DNA from: Phenylobacterium sp. Root1290
GTDB lineage: Bacteria; Pseudomonadota; Alphaproteobacteria; Caulobacterales; Caulobacteraceae
Assembly (NCBI RefSeq): GCF_001425305.1
Contig: NZ_LMEE01000004.1
Coordinates: forward strand, 124,001 to 188,000
DNA: 64,000 nt
Reading direction: 5' to 3'
Below are positions 48,906-56,864 of the stretch, one piece after another. Numbering within the stretch: position 1 is the stretch's first letter; the number at the start of each line of letters is the position of its first letter. The notes below the pieces were generated by a model, which worked only from the letters and a program-made list of their open reading frames with translations, had not been told where the DNA came from and ran no database searches. Made by a program: the position numbers and the translations under genes.

Positions 48906-49925
48906 TCAGTCCTCACGATCGCGGCTCTCCGGCTGCGGCGGCTGCCGCCTATTCACCAGCTTTTCCTGCAAGCCGCGCAGACGGCGCGCCAGCGCCAGGC
49001 GACGACTGTCAGGCGCCGGCATGGCGCCGACGAACGCCTCCAGCTGCGCGCCGAGCGCCCTGTGTCCCGGATCGAGCGACACGGCCAACGCCTCGGCCTG
49101 CGCCAGATAGAGCCCCCGAATTCGCCCTTGCCGCGCGGCCAGGGCCGCCTCCCAAGGCCGCGGCGCGACGTCGCCTGCAAACGCAGCACCCGCCGCCTCC
49201 TTCAATGCCGCCGTTTCCGTCCGGGGCATCGGTCCGAGCCCCGCGAGCGAGCGATCGGCCATCCGGCGCATCGCCATCCGTTGAGGCTTGCGCGTCACCC
49301 CGCGGGCGCGACGCGGCGTCGCCTCGGCCTCGACGCCGCGATCGCGCAAGGCCTGCGCGAACACCTGCCGCCAGGCTTCCAGGTCGCCCTTTTTGGGATT
49401 GAGCCGTGACCCATCTCGCCCGGCGCTGCGAACGGTCAGATGGACATGCGGATGATCAGTGTCGGTGTGGAGCGCAAACACATAATCGAAGCGCTCTGCG
49501 AACACTTCGGCGGCGAAGGCGCGGGCCGCCAGCCGCAAGGCCTCCGCGTCTGTTCCCGCCGGCATCGACAGCATCAGCGCGTGGCTGAGCGGAGCATCCT
49601 TCCGCCAAGGCCTTGCGATGTCCGACTGCTCCGCCCAATCCCTGGCGAGCTCGGCGGCCTCAGCGCGTCCGCGCCACGTCCACCCCTGTTCGTCCTCCAG
49701 TTCTAGAGCGCCGTTGCGCGAGATGTAGGCGATGTGACCTTTCAGATGCACGCCGCCTCGCGTGCGGCCTGTCACCTTGACCATCACTTCCGGCGCGCCG
49801 CGCACGATGCGCGACAGCCGCCCGCCGACCCCGCCAGTCCCGAGCACCTCCTCAGGTCTCCGACGCGGCAGCGCCGCCGGCCGCCAGACTTCCTCGAAGC
49901 CTCGAACGGTGACGAGCTCGCTCAC
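48906..49925 (-). CDS. MOBP-type relaxase (VirD2/TraI family)
   Basis: The relaxase nicks oriT and pilots single-stranded DNA through the type IV machine. The 339-aa protein has the nucleophilic Tyr in HLKGHIAYISRNG (about 65), the SHALMLSMPAGT strand, and the metal-binding His triad in HTDTDHPHVHLTVRS (about 165), then NPKKGDLEAWRQVFA. It is short: the nuclease domain with about 110 further helical residues and no helicase or primase domain. Its start overlaps the MobC-like gene by 4 bases. The IncP-type nick sequence 36 bases beyond the MobC start agrees with this family. Confidence 0.92.
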   Translation of the reverse strand: MSELVTVRGFEEVWRPAALPRRRPEEVLGTGGVGGRLSRIVRGAPEVMVKVTGRTRGGVHLKGHIAYISRNGALELEDEQGWTWRGRAEAAELARDWAEQSDIARPWRKDAPLSHALMLSMPAGTDAEALRLAARAFAAEVFAERFDYVFALHTDTDHPHVHLTVRSAGRDGSRLNPKKGDLEAWRQVFAQALRDRGVEAEATPRRARGVTRKPQRMAMRRMADRSLAGLGPMPRTETAALKEAAGAAFAGDVAPRPWEAALAARQGRIRGLYLAQAEALAVSLDPGHRALGAQLEAFVGAMPAPDSRRLALARRLRGLQEKLVNRRQPPQPESRDRED

Positions 49926-50449
49926 CGCGCGACATCCCAGTAGGTGAGGTTTCCGGCTATCGCCCGGCCGAGCGCATCTGCGTGGCCACGGACTTCCAGG
50001 CGAAAGACCTCCACGGCCAGCGGGTCGTGCAGCCGAGCTGGCCTTGTCCCTGTCCTGTCCTGCGCCTGCGCATTCAACGCCCGCGCCATCTGGTTCAGAT
50101 TGACCCCGATCCGGCGCAGCTCAGCGGCGATCGATACCAGCGCTTCCTGCCCGGCCGGGCCGAACGCCGGCCGCTCTGCGACACGCCGCGCAATCAGCGC
50201 GCCCGCCCAGGCGTTAGGGGTCATGTGAAGATCCGCCGCCGCCGCCGCGACGGCCGCGAGATCAGCCTCGGCCAACCGAACGGTAAGCTTGGCGGGGCGG
50301 CGGGTGGAGAAGCTCGTCTCGCTTTCACCCTGCCCCGCAGCCTCAGTGATCAGGCGCCGTAACAGGGCCGACCGACCGCCATTCCCGCAAGCCGCGGCGT
50401 CGAACCGCGCAGCCAGGTCATCGCTCAATCGGACATTGAAGATCGCCAC
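49922..50449 (-). CDS. MobC-like relaxosome accessory protein
   Basis: A 175-aa protein starting at GTG 50449 with GGAGGG 6 bases upstream. The N-terminus has a ribbon-helix-helix look (FNVRLSDDLAARFDAAAC), and the C-terminal half carries the mobilisation-protein signature (ELRRIGVNLNQMARALNAQ). MobC-type proteins bind oriT and help strand opening for the relaxase. It is translationally coupled to the relaxase gene and lies immediately beside the nick site at 50486. Confidence 0.88.
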   Translation of the reverse strand: MAIFNVRLSDDLAARFDAAACGNGGRSALLRRLITEAAGQGESETSFSTRRPAKLTVRLAEADLAAVAAAAADLHMTPNAWAGALIARRVAERPAFGPAGQEALVSIAAELRRIGVNLNQMARALNAQAQDRTGTRPARLHDPLAVEVFRLEVRGHADALGRAIAGNLTYWDVAR

Positions 50450-50863
50450 GCTCGCCCTCCCCGTAAGACACCGCCGCCGCCAAGGCTATCCTGCCCTAGC
50501 CTCCCCCCACCTTGCCCCAGTCCTCCCTTCCCCCACGACGCGTAACCCTACGCGCTCCGGCCAGGCACGCGCAGAAGCCGACCGCCGCCTTGTCCACGCC
50601 CCGCATCACCGGCAGCAACCAGCGCCGCCCAACCGGCGCGCGCGGAGCAGGTCGCTCTACAGTCCGCTGGAGCCTCGAATTTTCGCCCGCCCATCGCAGC
50701 TCCGGACACGAGGAAGCCGCCTATAGGACGAGAAGCCGGCCTCGGGCGCCCATCCGGCCCAATGAGCCCCGCAGAGCCCCAACCAGTCCGCCAATGCCGA
50801 GGCGCTGGTCCCGACGAGAAAGAACCGCAGCGGACATCAGCCCGCTGCGGCCAAGCCTTCGCC
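50450..50863. other. oriT-containing intergenic region
   Basis: A 414-base non-coding stretch between mobC and the ArdC-like gene. It contains the RP4-type nick motif at 50486-50498 near its left end; the rest is Pro/Arg-coding-biased GC-rich sequence without a supported gene. No strong inverted repeat adjacent to the nick was found by eye. Confidence 0.6.
50486..50498 (+). other. Candidate oriT nick site 1 (IncP/RP4 type)
   Basis: CTATCCTGCCCTA. It contains the IncP nick consensus YATCCTG|Y, and its first 11 bases equal the RP4 nic sequence as I know it. Cleavage is predicted between 50493 and 50494 on the + strand. It lies 36 bases from the mobC start codon, the normal place for a MOBP oriT. 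Confidence 0.7.
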
Positions 50864-51763
50864 TCAACCAGGAGCCTGCAGGGCGTGAAGGTAGTCGCAC
50901 GCACGCTGCGCATGCGACGCGGCTGTGAAGATGAAACGCTTGTCGCCGTTCAGCACCTCGAGCCAGGACGCCAGATAGGCTGCATGATCCTCACGTGGCT
51001 TCAGCGCGATGCCGAGATCAGCGCAGAGGAAGGCCGCGCCAAGTTCGGCGACGAGTTCCTCCCGAGCATAGCCGACATCGCCCCAGCGCTTGCGTCCGAA
51101 GTCACGATCAAGCCGCGCCGGGTGCCGGGTCCAGTGGGTGCACTCGTGCGCCAGGGTCGCATAGTAGCCGTGCGGGTCTTCGAAGCACTCGAAGGGCGGA
51201 ACCTGCACATGGTCTGTGCCCATCACATAGTAGGCGGCGTCACCTCCATGACGGACCTCCGCGCCGGTGGCGGCGAAGAAGGCCTCGGCGCGGGCGATGC
51301 GCTGGACGTGATCGAGCACGGGGGCTTGCGGCGCGTGGAAACGCTCCGGCAGGCCTTCGATCTGTTCGACGTTGAAGACGCTGTAGGCCTTTAGGAACGG
51401 AATCTGGCGCTCGACATCCTGGCCGCCCTCCCCCGCCTCGGTGCGAACAATGCGGTTGGCGTAGACAACGCTGGAGCCGCTCTCGCCCTTGCGGACGTGC
51501 GCTCCGAGTTCCAGAGCCTGCCGGAAAGTCATCCAGACCGGAGCGCTATAGCCGCGGGCGAGCGCTTCGGACCAGAGCAACAGGACATTGACGCCGCTGT
51601 AGGGCTCTCCGGAATGCCGAAGCGGGCGGCTGATCTTCCCGGCGAGGTGCTCGGCCGACCAGGGCCTGGTCCAGGGCCGCACCCCGCGTTCGAGGTCGGC
51701 GATGATCTGTTGAGTGACCCGGGCGTAGAGGTCCGGGCGAGCGGAAGGGTCGGGGCGGGCCAT
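50864..51763 (-). CDS. ardC: ArdC-type antirestriction protein (ssDNA-binding domain plus zincin)
   Basis: A 299-aa protein with an N-terminal ArdC single-strand DNA-binding domain (LYARVTQQIIADLERGVRPWTRPW, YSGVNVLLLW, VYANRIVRT) and a C-terminal metallopeptidase-like domain with the zinc motif TLAHECTHWT and a downstream acidic residue in REELVAELGAAFL. ArdC proteins enter early during conjugation and protect incoming DNA from restriction. GAGGAGG lies 6 bases before ATG 51763. It is the first gene past nick site 1 in the predicted transfer direction, the expected leading-region position. Confidence 0.93.
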   Translation of the reverse strand: MARPDPSARPDLYARVTQQIIADLERGVRPWTRPWSAEHLAGKISRPLRHSGEPYSGVNVLLLWSEALARGYSAPVWMTFRQALELGAHVRKGESGSSVVYANRIVRTEAGEGGQDVERQIPFLKAYSVFNVEQIEGLPERFHAPQAPVLDHVQRIARAEAFFAATGAEVRHGGDAAYYVMGTDHVQVPPFECFEDPHGYYATLAHECTHWTRHPARLDRDFGRKRWGDVGYAREELVAELGAAFLCADLGIALKPREDHAAYLASWLEVLNGDKRFIFTAASHAQRACDYLHALQAPG

Positions 51764-51835
51764 GGCGGCCTCCTCTAGAAAAGGGATGTGTTGGAGAGGG
51801 CCAGCGCCCCGCGCGGGCGGGGCGCTGGCGAAGGC

Positions 51836-52147
51836 TCAGTCGGCGACGCGGCTGCGCGACCAGATCAGGCTGTAGCCGTCGTCGGCGTCGACCAGGCTGG
51901 CGTAGATGGGAGCGGGAAAGCTGGGGTCGTCCAACTTGACCGAGAGGTAATCGCGGTTCTCGCGGGAGGTCTTCTTCCAGGCCGCGCCGAACTCGACCTG
52001 GCCTACGAAGACGCGGTAGTCGGGCGCCCGCTCGTTGTCCTTCTCGGCGGGGCGGAACTGGGCGGCGCCGACATTGAGGGTGAGGGTCTTGATGGCGCCG
52101 CTGATCACGCCGTTGGCCTGCTGGGTGAAAGTTCCGATGGTGGCCAT
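51836..52147 (-). CDS. DUF736 family protein
   Basis: A 103-aa protein matching DUF736: [22 protein letters not shown] at the start, [51 protein letters not shown], and a short tail. The family is a near-constant companion of ArdC and ParB-like proteins on alphaproteobacterial conjugative plasmids and integrative elements; its function is unknown. ATG 52147 is preceded by a GGAG site; the open frame upstream is not coding. It lies 72 bases upstream of ardC on the same strand. Confidence 0.93.
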   Translation of the reverse strand: MATIGTFTQQANGVISGAIKTLTLNVGAAQFRPAEKDNERAPDYRVFVGQVEFGAAWKKTSRENRDYLSVKLDDPSFPAPIYASLVDADDGYSLIWSRSRVAD

Positions 52148-52639
52148 GTTCAGTCTCCGTCCTTGCGTCTCAGCCGCGCCCATCGCGGCCTCGATGGCGA
52201 TCGCAAGTCCGGAGGCGGCAGGATGCGCAGCCCGCAGGGCCCGCAGCGGAGCGCAGGACGGCGCGGGCGCGGTTTCTTGCCTCGCGAGGAATGGCGGCTT
52301 GACCGCCAGGGGAAGAAATCGCGCGCGGCGCCGTTGCGCCAGGACGGCCGGCGGCGCAGCCGCATCTCCTCCGGCCAGATCGGGCCATCGCGGGCCGTGA
52401 CGGTCGCGGGGCGCAGCGGACGTGAGCCGCATGGCGCCAGGAACTGATCACCCGCAGCCATGGCGCTGAGCACGCGGTCGCCGTCAGGCGCGCGCAAGCA
52501 TGGGCGAGCCGCTTGTGAACGCTCGCCGGGCGGCGCGAGAGGCGCCGCCCCTACGCGCGGCGGCGGGCCAGGCGAAACCTCGCGTGAGCCGCAGGACCTG
52601 CCGCACAGCGATTGGCCGCGCGGCAGGGGACGCCGCAGC
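52148..52639. other. Gene-free stretch upstream of DUF736
   Basis: About 490 bases between the ParB-family stop and the DUF736 start. It is very GC-rich with many short GC repeats; chance open frames occur on both strands. It presumably carries the DUF736/ardC promoter. No hairpin with a T-run and no gene could be supported. Confidence 0.4.
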
Positions 52640-54505
52640 TTAGGCCGCGCGGCAAGCGGCTAGGTCGTCGTCCGTTGATGCGACAGGCGCGGCGCGCAGC
52701 AGCGACGGCAGCCAATCGCTCTCACTCAGCAACGCTTCGGCCGCCTCCACCATCTCGCTCTTCTTGAGGCCCGCCAGTCGCAGCGCTTCGGCCTCGCCCG
52801 CCGCCTCGGCCACCGCTTCCAGGATGCGCGCCTTGGTCACCCGGCCAAGATAGCTGCGCGCGTCGGGCCGCCAGTCGCCTCTGAGGTCTAGCGCCAGACG
52901 GTGAGCCAGCGCCTGCGCATGGCCGATGGCGGCGGGCTGGGAGCGGCGGTCCTCTACCGCATCGACGCAAAGTCCGACGCAGTGCGCGAGAAGCGCCATG
53001 CGGCTGTCGCCGTCCAGGCCAAGGACGAAGTCCCATGCCTCATGATGCGACGGCGGGGTCTGGCGCGCCCAGCCCTCGTGCCGCTCGGCGACCCTGCGCC
53101 CGGCTGGCGCCTCCTCGATGGCCGGCGCCTCGGCGCCCAGGGCGCGAGACGAGCAGCTGATGTCCAGGCAACTGGCGCCGCCGCTGGCATAGAACGTCGC
53201 CAGAACCAGCGCATGCAGGAGGCAGACCAGTGCGCTCTGCGGATCTTGGCCAAGCGCATCGCGCAGGCTCGCCGTGCGGTAGGCGGTCAGTTCGGCGACG
53301 AGGCGCTCGGGCAAGGCGTCGGCCCGAACCTGGTCGCCCGCTTCGCCGCTCGCCGTCTCGCTGGTCTCGCCGTCCTCTTCGCCTTGGCCATGAGTCTGGC
53401 GCGCGTCCTCAGGACGGATCAGGCCTCTCTCGAAGCGCACACCCCCGTCCCAGGTGAGCACGGCCATGAGCCCTCCCCGCGCGATGTCGGCCTCGTCATA
53501 GGCGTAGTCCTCGCCAAAGGCGGCGAGCTCGGCGTCGATCTGCGCGACGCGCTCGGCGGCCTCGGGCGGCAAGTCCTGCGCCTGCGACCACGGGGCGATC
53601 AGCGCCTCGCGCTCGTCGCCGAGCAGCGCCATCGCCTCCAGCGCCTGGGGCGTGCGCGCGATCTGCCGGGGATAGATCCTGGATAGTCCGTGTCCGGACG
53701 GATAATCGAGGTGCGCCTCGCACCACGTCCAGCCTTCGGCCTGACGCGCCGCCTCGGCCTGCGCGGAGAGTTTCTCGCACGCCAGCTGGTCGAGCAGCGC
53801 GACGTCCTCCAGCCACCCGCCACGGTCCTCGCAGAAGAGGTCGCGCAGCACCGCTCCGCCTGCCGCCTCATAGGCCTCAAGTCCGATGAAGATCGCCCGG
53901 CGGTCGTCGGCGGGCGCCTTCTCGGCGGTCAAGGCTTGGCGGATGAAACTGGGCGAGCGGTTGTAGGAGAGGCTTGAATAGACCTGCTCCTGCCGGGCGT
54001 GATCCTCGCTCACCGCGAAGGCGGTCAGCTGCTCAAGGGTCAAGTCCTCCTCGCGATAGGCCGCGAGCAGGAGAGGGCTGATGCAGGCCAGTCGCAGCCG
54101 CTGGCGCACCAGCTGGGCGCTGACGCCGAACCTCGCGCCGATGTCTTCAGCGCCCCAGCCGAGCCGCAGATGCAGGTCCAGGAACGCCTCGAACTGGTCG
54201 GCCGGGTGCATGGCCGAGCGGGTGATATTCTCATCCAGGCTGATCTCCTGCGGATCGAACTCGGTGTCGATCAGGCAGGGGACCAGGTGAGACTTGCTGA
54301 TCTGGCCGCGCCTGGCGAGCAGCTTCAGCGCCAGGCGCCGCCCCTCCCCGATAGTGACCAGCCAAGTGCCCGTGAGGCCGCCGTCGGCCTTCCGCTCGGG
54401 CTCGACGACCGGCTTCTGCAGCAGCCGCTTGGCGCTGATGCTCGCGGCCAGCGCTTCGATGGCCGCCGCGCTGTGCGGCGTCTTGCGCACGTTGCGCGGC
54501 GACAT
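52640..54505 (-). CDS. ParB/RepB-family plasmid or ICE protein, 5' end apparently frameshifted
   Basis: A 621-aa ParB-family protein of the large type found with DUF736 and ArdC. It contains the ParB core (VTIGEGRRLALKLLA, then EISLDENITRSAMHPADQFEAFLDL), a helix-turn-helix (IGARFGVSAQLVRQRLRLA), the LTLEQLTAFAVSEDHARQEQV segment and a long C-terminal region. Translation from ATG 54505 lacks the usual first 18 residues. These are encoded just upstream from an ATG at 54561 with AAGGAG before it (MTPNEIVSGTE), but two extra bases near 54528 (GAGACATCCCC where GAGATCCCC is expected) shift the frame. The gene may start internally or be weakened. Confidence 0.85.
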   Translation of the reverse strand: MSPRNVRKTPHSAAAIEALAASISAKRLLQKPVVEPERKADGGLTGTWLVTIGEGRRLALKLLARRGQISKSHLVPCLIDTEFDPQEISLDENITRSAMHPADQFEAFLDLHLRLGWGAEDIGARFGVSAQLVRQRLRLACISPLLLAAYREEDLTLEQLTAFAVSEDHARQEQVYSSLSYNRSPSFIRQALTAEKAPADDRRAIFIGLEAYEAAGGAVLRDLFCEDRGGWLEDVALLDQLACEKLSAQAEAARQAEGWTWCEAHLDYPSGHGLSRIYPRQIARTPQALEAMALLGDEREALIAPWSQAQDLPPEAAERVAQIDAELAAFGEDYAYDEADIARGGLMAVLTWDGGVRFERGLIRPEDARQTHGQGEEDGETSETASGEAGDQVRADALPERLVAELTAYRTASLRDALGQDPQSALVCLLHALVLATFYASGGASCLDISCSSRALGAEAPAIEEAPAGRRVAERHEGWARQTPPSHHEAWDFVLGLDGDSRMALLAHCVGLCVDAVEDRRSQPAAIGHAQALAHRLALDLRGDWRPDARSYLGRVTKARILEAVAEAAGEAEALRLAGLKKSEMVEAAEALLSESDWLPSLLRAAPVASTDDDLAACRAA

Positions 54506-55220
54506 CTTGAGCTTGTTGAGGGGGATGTCTCGGTTCCGCTGACGATCTCGTTGGGGGTCATGACGATCTCCTTTAAGGGGGCTGTCGAGGCGCAGGGCGC
54601 GCCTCGCAGCCCTGCCCGTCGGCGGGACCGGGTGTGCAAGCAGAGCGGGCGCCTTCGCGGGGACCCGGCTGCAGGGGCGTGTCCCGGCGCCGGCCCGTTC
54701 CCGTCCAGCGCGGACCGAAGCTGGGCGGAAGGCGCTCCGGCGCGCGCCGAGGGCGGAGCCCTAAGCGGTCGCCGCGAGCGTGCGAGCGGCCGGCGGAAAT
54801 GAAGGCTGCAGGGAGCCGCGCCTGGCGCGGCGGAACGCCCGACGAGCGGCCGGCGGCGCCCCAAAGGCGCCCGTAGGCGGCGCGCCCGTAGGAGCAGCTT
54901 CAGCTGCGGGACCGAGCGTGACCGCCGGCGGCTCTCCGCTATCCTGCCCTAATGGGCGAGGCGCGCCGCGGGAGCGCCACGCCCGCAGCTCAAGCGACTT
55001 GCGTTCGCCGAACAGGCCGACATAGACTCAAGGTTGCGCCGCGATCGTGGCGCCGAGGCGTGAGAACCTCGCTTGAGAAGTCCGCCCCATGCCACTTGTC
55101 CGGCGTGGCCGACGCGTATGTCCAGGCCGCCTTGGCGGCTAAAGGCGTCGGCGCATGCCTCAAGCATGTTCTCAACACCCGGACTCCCGGGCCGCCTCTC
55201 AAATTCAGGGAGGCGAAGCC
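54506..55220. other. Gene-free stretch between ParB gene and lasso locus
   Basis: About 715 bases. The left end holds the displaced 5' coding sequence of the ParB gene (to 54561) and its ribosome-binding site. Inside are a 14-bp direct repeat, CGAGCGGCCGGCGG at 54783-54796 and 54843-54856, exactly 60 bases apart, a GGCGCC/GGCGCC hairpin near 54855-54872 and the second nick motif at 54939. The right end carries the sigma-factor leader. The right border of the conjugative element probably falls here. Confidence 0.5.
54939..54952 (+). other. Candidate oriT nick site 2 (IncP/RP4 type)
   Basis: CTATCCTGCCCTAA. It is identical to nick site 1 over 13 bases and also preceded by G, on the same strand, with cleavage predicted between 54946 and 54947. 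It lies upstream of the ParB gene, with no relaxase gene next to it. Confidence 0.55.
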
Positions 55221-55757
55221 ATGGCCGAGCAATCGACGCCTATCGGAAGGCCCATAGGGGAGGACAGCGCAGCTGCGCAGGATTCGCGCCCGTCGCTGGC
55301 GACGCTTTTTCAGCTCCACGCCAGGTGGCTGCGCGCCCTGATGCTCCGTCACTACGACATCGACGCCGACGACGTCGTCCAGGAGACATATATTCGGCTG
55401 GCCCCCTTCCATGCGGCCAACGAAATACGTCATCCTCAGGCGTTGCTCGCGCGGGTTGCGCACAATCTGGCGCGCAACAAACTCCGCGCCGAGGCGAACC
55501 GCCGCCGGATTACATCGGCCCTGGAGCGGCAGTACGACCTTGCGGGAGGGGCCGATGCGCCCGATCAGCTCGAAGCGCTTCTGTTCAAGCAGGCGATTCT
55601 CTCGCTGCCGCCGATCTTCAGGGACGTGATGGTGCTCAGCCGCTTCACAGGGCTTTCGAACACGCAGGTCGCCGAGCGTCTCGGCGTGTCGGTCAAGACC
55701 GTCGAGTGGCGACTGACGAGGGCGCTGGCCCTGTGCGCCAAGCAGCTCGAGGACTGA
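55221..55757 (+). CDS. FecI-like ECF sigma factor of the lasso locus
   Basis: A 178-aa extracytoplasmic-function sigma factor. Region 2 includes LRHYDIDADDVVQETYIRLA and region 4 includes VMVLSRFTGLSNTQVAERLGVSVKTVEWRLTRAL. ATG 55221 follows GGGAGG by 8 bases; the longer frame upstream is not needed. FecI/FecR pairs respond to ligand binding by a TonB receptor with an STN domain; all three are encoded in order here. The predicted target is the receptor promoter in 56,745-56,864, although no clear binding sequence could be picked out. Confidence 0.92.
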   Translation: MAEQSTPIGRPIGEDSAAAQDSRPSLATLFQLHARWLRALMLRHYDIDADDVVQETYIRLAPFHAANEIRHPQALLARVAHNLARNKLRAEANRRRITSALERQYDLAGGADAPDQLEALLFKQAILSLPPIFRDVMVLSRFTGLSNTQVAERLGVSVKTVEWRLTRALALCAKQLED

Positions 55758-55760
55758 CGA

Positions 55761-56744
55761 ATGTCGGAAGATCCCGTCCAAGACCGGGCGCTGAGGGAAG
55801 CTGCGGCCTGGTTCGCGCAGCTGCGCGACCGCACGGTCGATGCGGCGACGCTGAAGTCGTTCTACGACTGGCGGACCGATCCCATCAACGACGTAGCCTA
55901 TGGCAAACTGGAGGCGCTCTGGCGCCAGGGCCGGACGCTGGAAGACGACCCCGAGATCCGCGCCGCGGTCCGTGATGCGCTCGAGCGCGCCGTCGGCGCT
56001 CCCCCGCCGCGGCCGGCGACCACATCTGGCCGATGGTTGCTGCCGGCGGCCGGCGTGGCCCTGGCGCTGCTCGCCGCGATGGGAACCGCGCGGCACTATA
56101 CCCGGCCGCCGACCTACGAGACCCACGTCGGGGAGCTGGAAAGGGTGGGACTGGCCGACGGGAGCCAGGTGACCCTCGACACCGACAGCCGGCTGGCCGC
56201 GCGCCTGGACGGCGACACCCGCCAGGTGACCCTCAAGCGCGGCCGGGCGATGTTCGCCGTGGCGAGCGATCCGGCGCGTCCTTTCATCGTCAAGGCCGGC
56301 GGCGCGGAGGTGACGGCCATCGGCACCAGGTTCGAGGTGGCGCACGAGCGAGGCGAGGTGCGCGTGACCTTGCTCGAGGGCGTCGTCGAGGTGCGCGGCT
56401 CAAAGGCCGGCGGGCCGTCCTGGCGACTGCGGCCGGGCGAGCAGATCCTGATCGGCTCGAACAAGGGCCCAGCGCCCGGCGATCTCCAGGCCGCCGCGTC
56501 CTGGACCGAGGGCCGGCTGGTTTTCAGGGACCGCCCGCTGGCGAAGGCCCTGGACGAGGCCAACCGCTACAGCGAGCGCAAGATCCGTCTCGACACGCAT
56601 AACGACATGACCGCCGCCCGCGTCAGCGGAGTGTTCCGAACAGGCGACGTCGAGGCCCTCGCCGAGGCGCTCGCCCAGCTCTACGTGCTCGACCTCGCCC
56701 CCTCCCCCGGGGGCGACCTCGTGCTGCGCGACCGCGCCGGCTGA
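55761..56744 (+). CDS. FecR-like anti-sigma regulator
   Basis: A 327-aa protein starting 3 bases after the sigma gene. The cytoplasmic N-terminal DUF4880-type domain (REAAAWFAQLRDRTVDAATLKSFYDWR) holds the sigma factor. One membrane helix follows (about 92-112, WLLPAAGVALALLAAMG), then the FecR periplasmic domain (VGLADGSQVTLDTDSRLAARL, RGRAMFAVASDPARPFIVKAGG, AIGTRFEV) and a C-terminal STN-like part (RPLAKALDEANRYSERKIRL). It would receive the signal from the receptor's STN domain across the periplasm. Confidence 0.92.
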   Translation: MSEDPVQDRALREAAAWFAQLRDRTVDAATLKSFYDWRTDPINDVAYGKLEALWRQGRTLEDDPEIRAAVRDALERAVGAPPPRPATTSGRWLLPAAGVALALLAAMGTARHYTRPPTYETHVGELERVGLADGSQVTLDTDSRLAARLDGDTRQVTLKRGRAMFAVASDPARPFIVKAGGAEVTAIGTRFEVAHERGEVRVTLLEGVVEVRGSKAGGPSWRLRPGEQILIGSNKGPAPGDLQAAASWTEGRLVFRDRPLAKALDEANRYSERKIRLDTHNDMTAARVSGVFRTGDVEALAEALAQLYVLDLAPSPGGDLVLRDRAG

Positions 56745-56864
56745 GGACGGGTCGGAGATTTCGCCTTTCGCCCGTCAGGGTGCGGCGCGTCCGCAGGTGT
56801 CTATCCCTCACAACGCGTCGGGCAGGCCGTCGGCCGCCAGCGACGCCAATTGGTGAGGGGTTTC

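Noticed and set aside
51788..52447. 219-aa + strand open frame antisense to DUF736
   Set aside because: It lies opposite the clearly conserved DUF736 gene and its continuation is Arg/Gly-rich low-complexity sequence; it is a shadow frame.
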